Translations under genes and position numbers: made by a program
The notes under the pieces: model-generated
The model's input: only the letters and a program-made list of their open reading frames with translations
What the model was told of the DNA's origin: nothing
The model's database searches: none
Shown here: positions 5,704 through 5,776 of the stretch, in pieces
Position numbering within the stretch: the stretch's first letter is position 1
How the letters are laid out: each line of letters starts with the position of its first letter
Source of the DNA: an uncultured Selenomonadaceae bacterium
Lineage (GTDB): Bacteria > Bacillota > Negativicutes > Selenomonadales > Selenomonadaceae
Assembly: GCA_905235425.1 (NCBI GenBank)
Contig: CAJOKY010000252.1
Location: 1 to 5,776 of the forward strand
DNA length: 5,776 nucleotides
Reading direction: 5' to 3'

Positions 5704-5776
5704 ATACAGATTTCCTTGTTAGTGGAATTTCCTGTATTTTAACTTTACTGCGCTCGGGATTTTACGGCAACAACGT

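Noticed and set aside
5742..5770. Promoter for the small peptide and RTX-type genes (TTGCCG, 17 bases, TAAAGT, minus strand)
   Set aside because: Each hexamer matches consensus at only four of six positions and the true promoter may lie outside the window, so it is not listed as a feature.
1..5776. CRISPR arrays, tRNA or rRNA genes, transposase genes
   Set aside because: No regularly spaced repeats, cloverleaf-like sequences, rRNA segments or transposase motifs were recognised on either strand.

Overview
The window most likely comes from a diderm Firmicute of the Negativicutes (Selenomonas-like). This is inferred from three features together: an exported CbiK-type chelatase, RTX-like and Cys-poor repeat surface proteins without signal peptides, and strong GGAGG ribosome sites with sigma-70-type promoters. 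No rRNA or other marker gene confirms it. Every gene I can support is on the minus strand, so transcription runs right to left.

In order of transcription: 5776-4645 carries a candidate 36-residue basic peptide gene and then a 305-residue protein with a glycine/aspartate-rich RTX-type block. After its stop come two intrinsic terminators (4553-4582, inside an interspersed repeat, and 4484-4515). Next is a Gfo/Idh/MocA-family oxidoreductase (4432-3467) with its own extended -10 promoter. It is followed by a near-consensus promoter (3413-3385) and a signal-peptide-bearing CbiK-type sirohydrochlorin cobaltochelatase (3336-2353). Two tandem copies of the same interspersed repeat (2350-2171 and 2150-2029) lie directly downstream; the second contains an intrinsic terminator. 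A strong promoter (1914-1886) then drives a leader of about 140 nt holding a run of nine G/C pairs, followed by a very large open reading frame that runs off the left edge (1739 to 1). That frame is the longest in the window. It encodes at least 559 residues of a Cys-free, Thr/Ala/Asp-rich protein built of divergent modules of roughly 120-155 residues.

The genes do not form an obvious pathway: each appears to be its own transcription unit. The two ends of the window encode probable cell-surface or secreted proteins, and the middle encodes two enzymes. The most interesting non-coding feature is the repeat family. Its short form fuses a GC hairpin to a U7 tract and so acts as a ready-made terminator. 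Its long form carries an extra hairpin instead and lacks the U tract. No tRNA, rRNA, CRISPR array, transposase or origin was seen.
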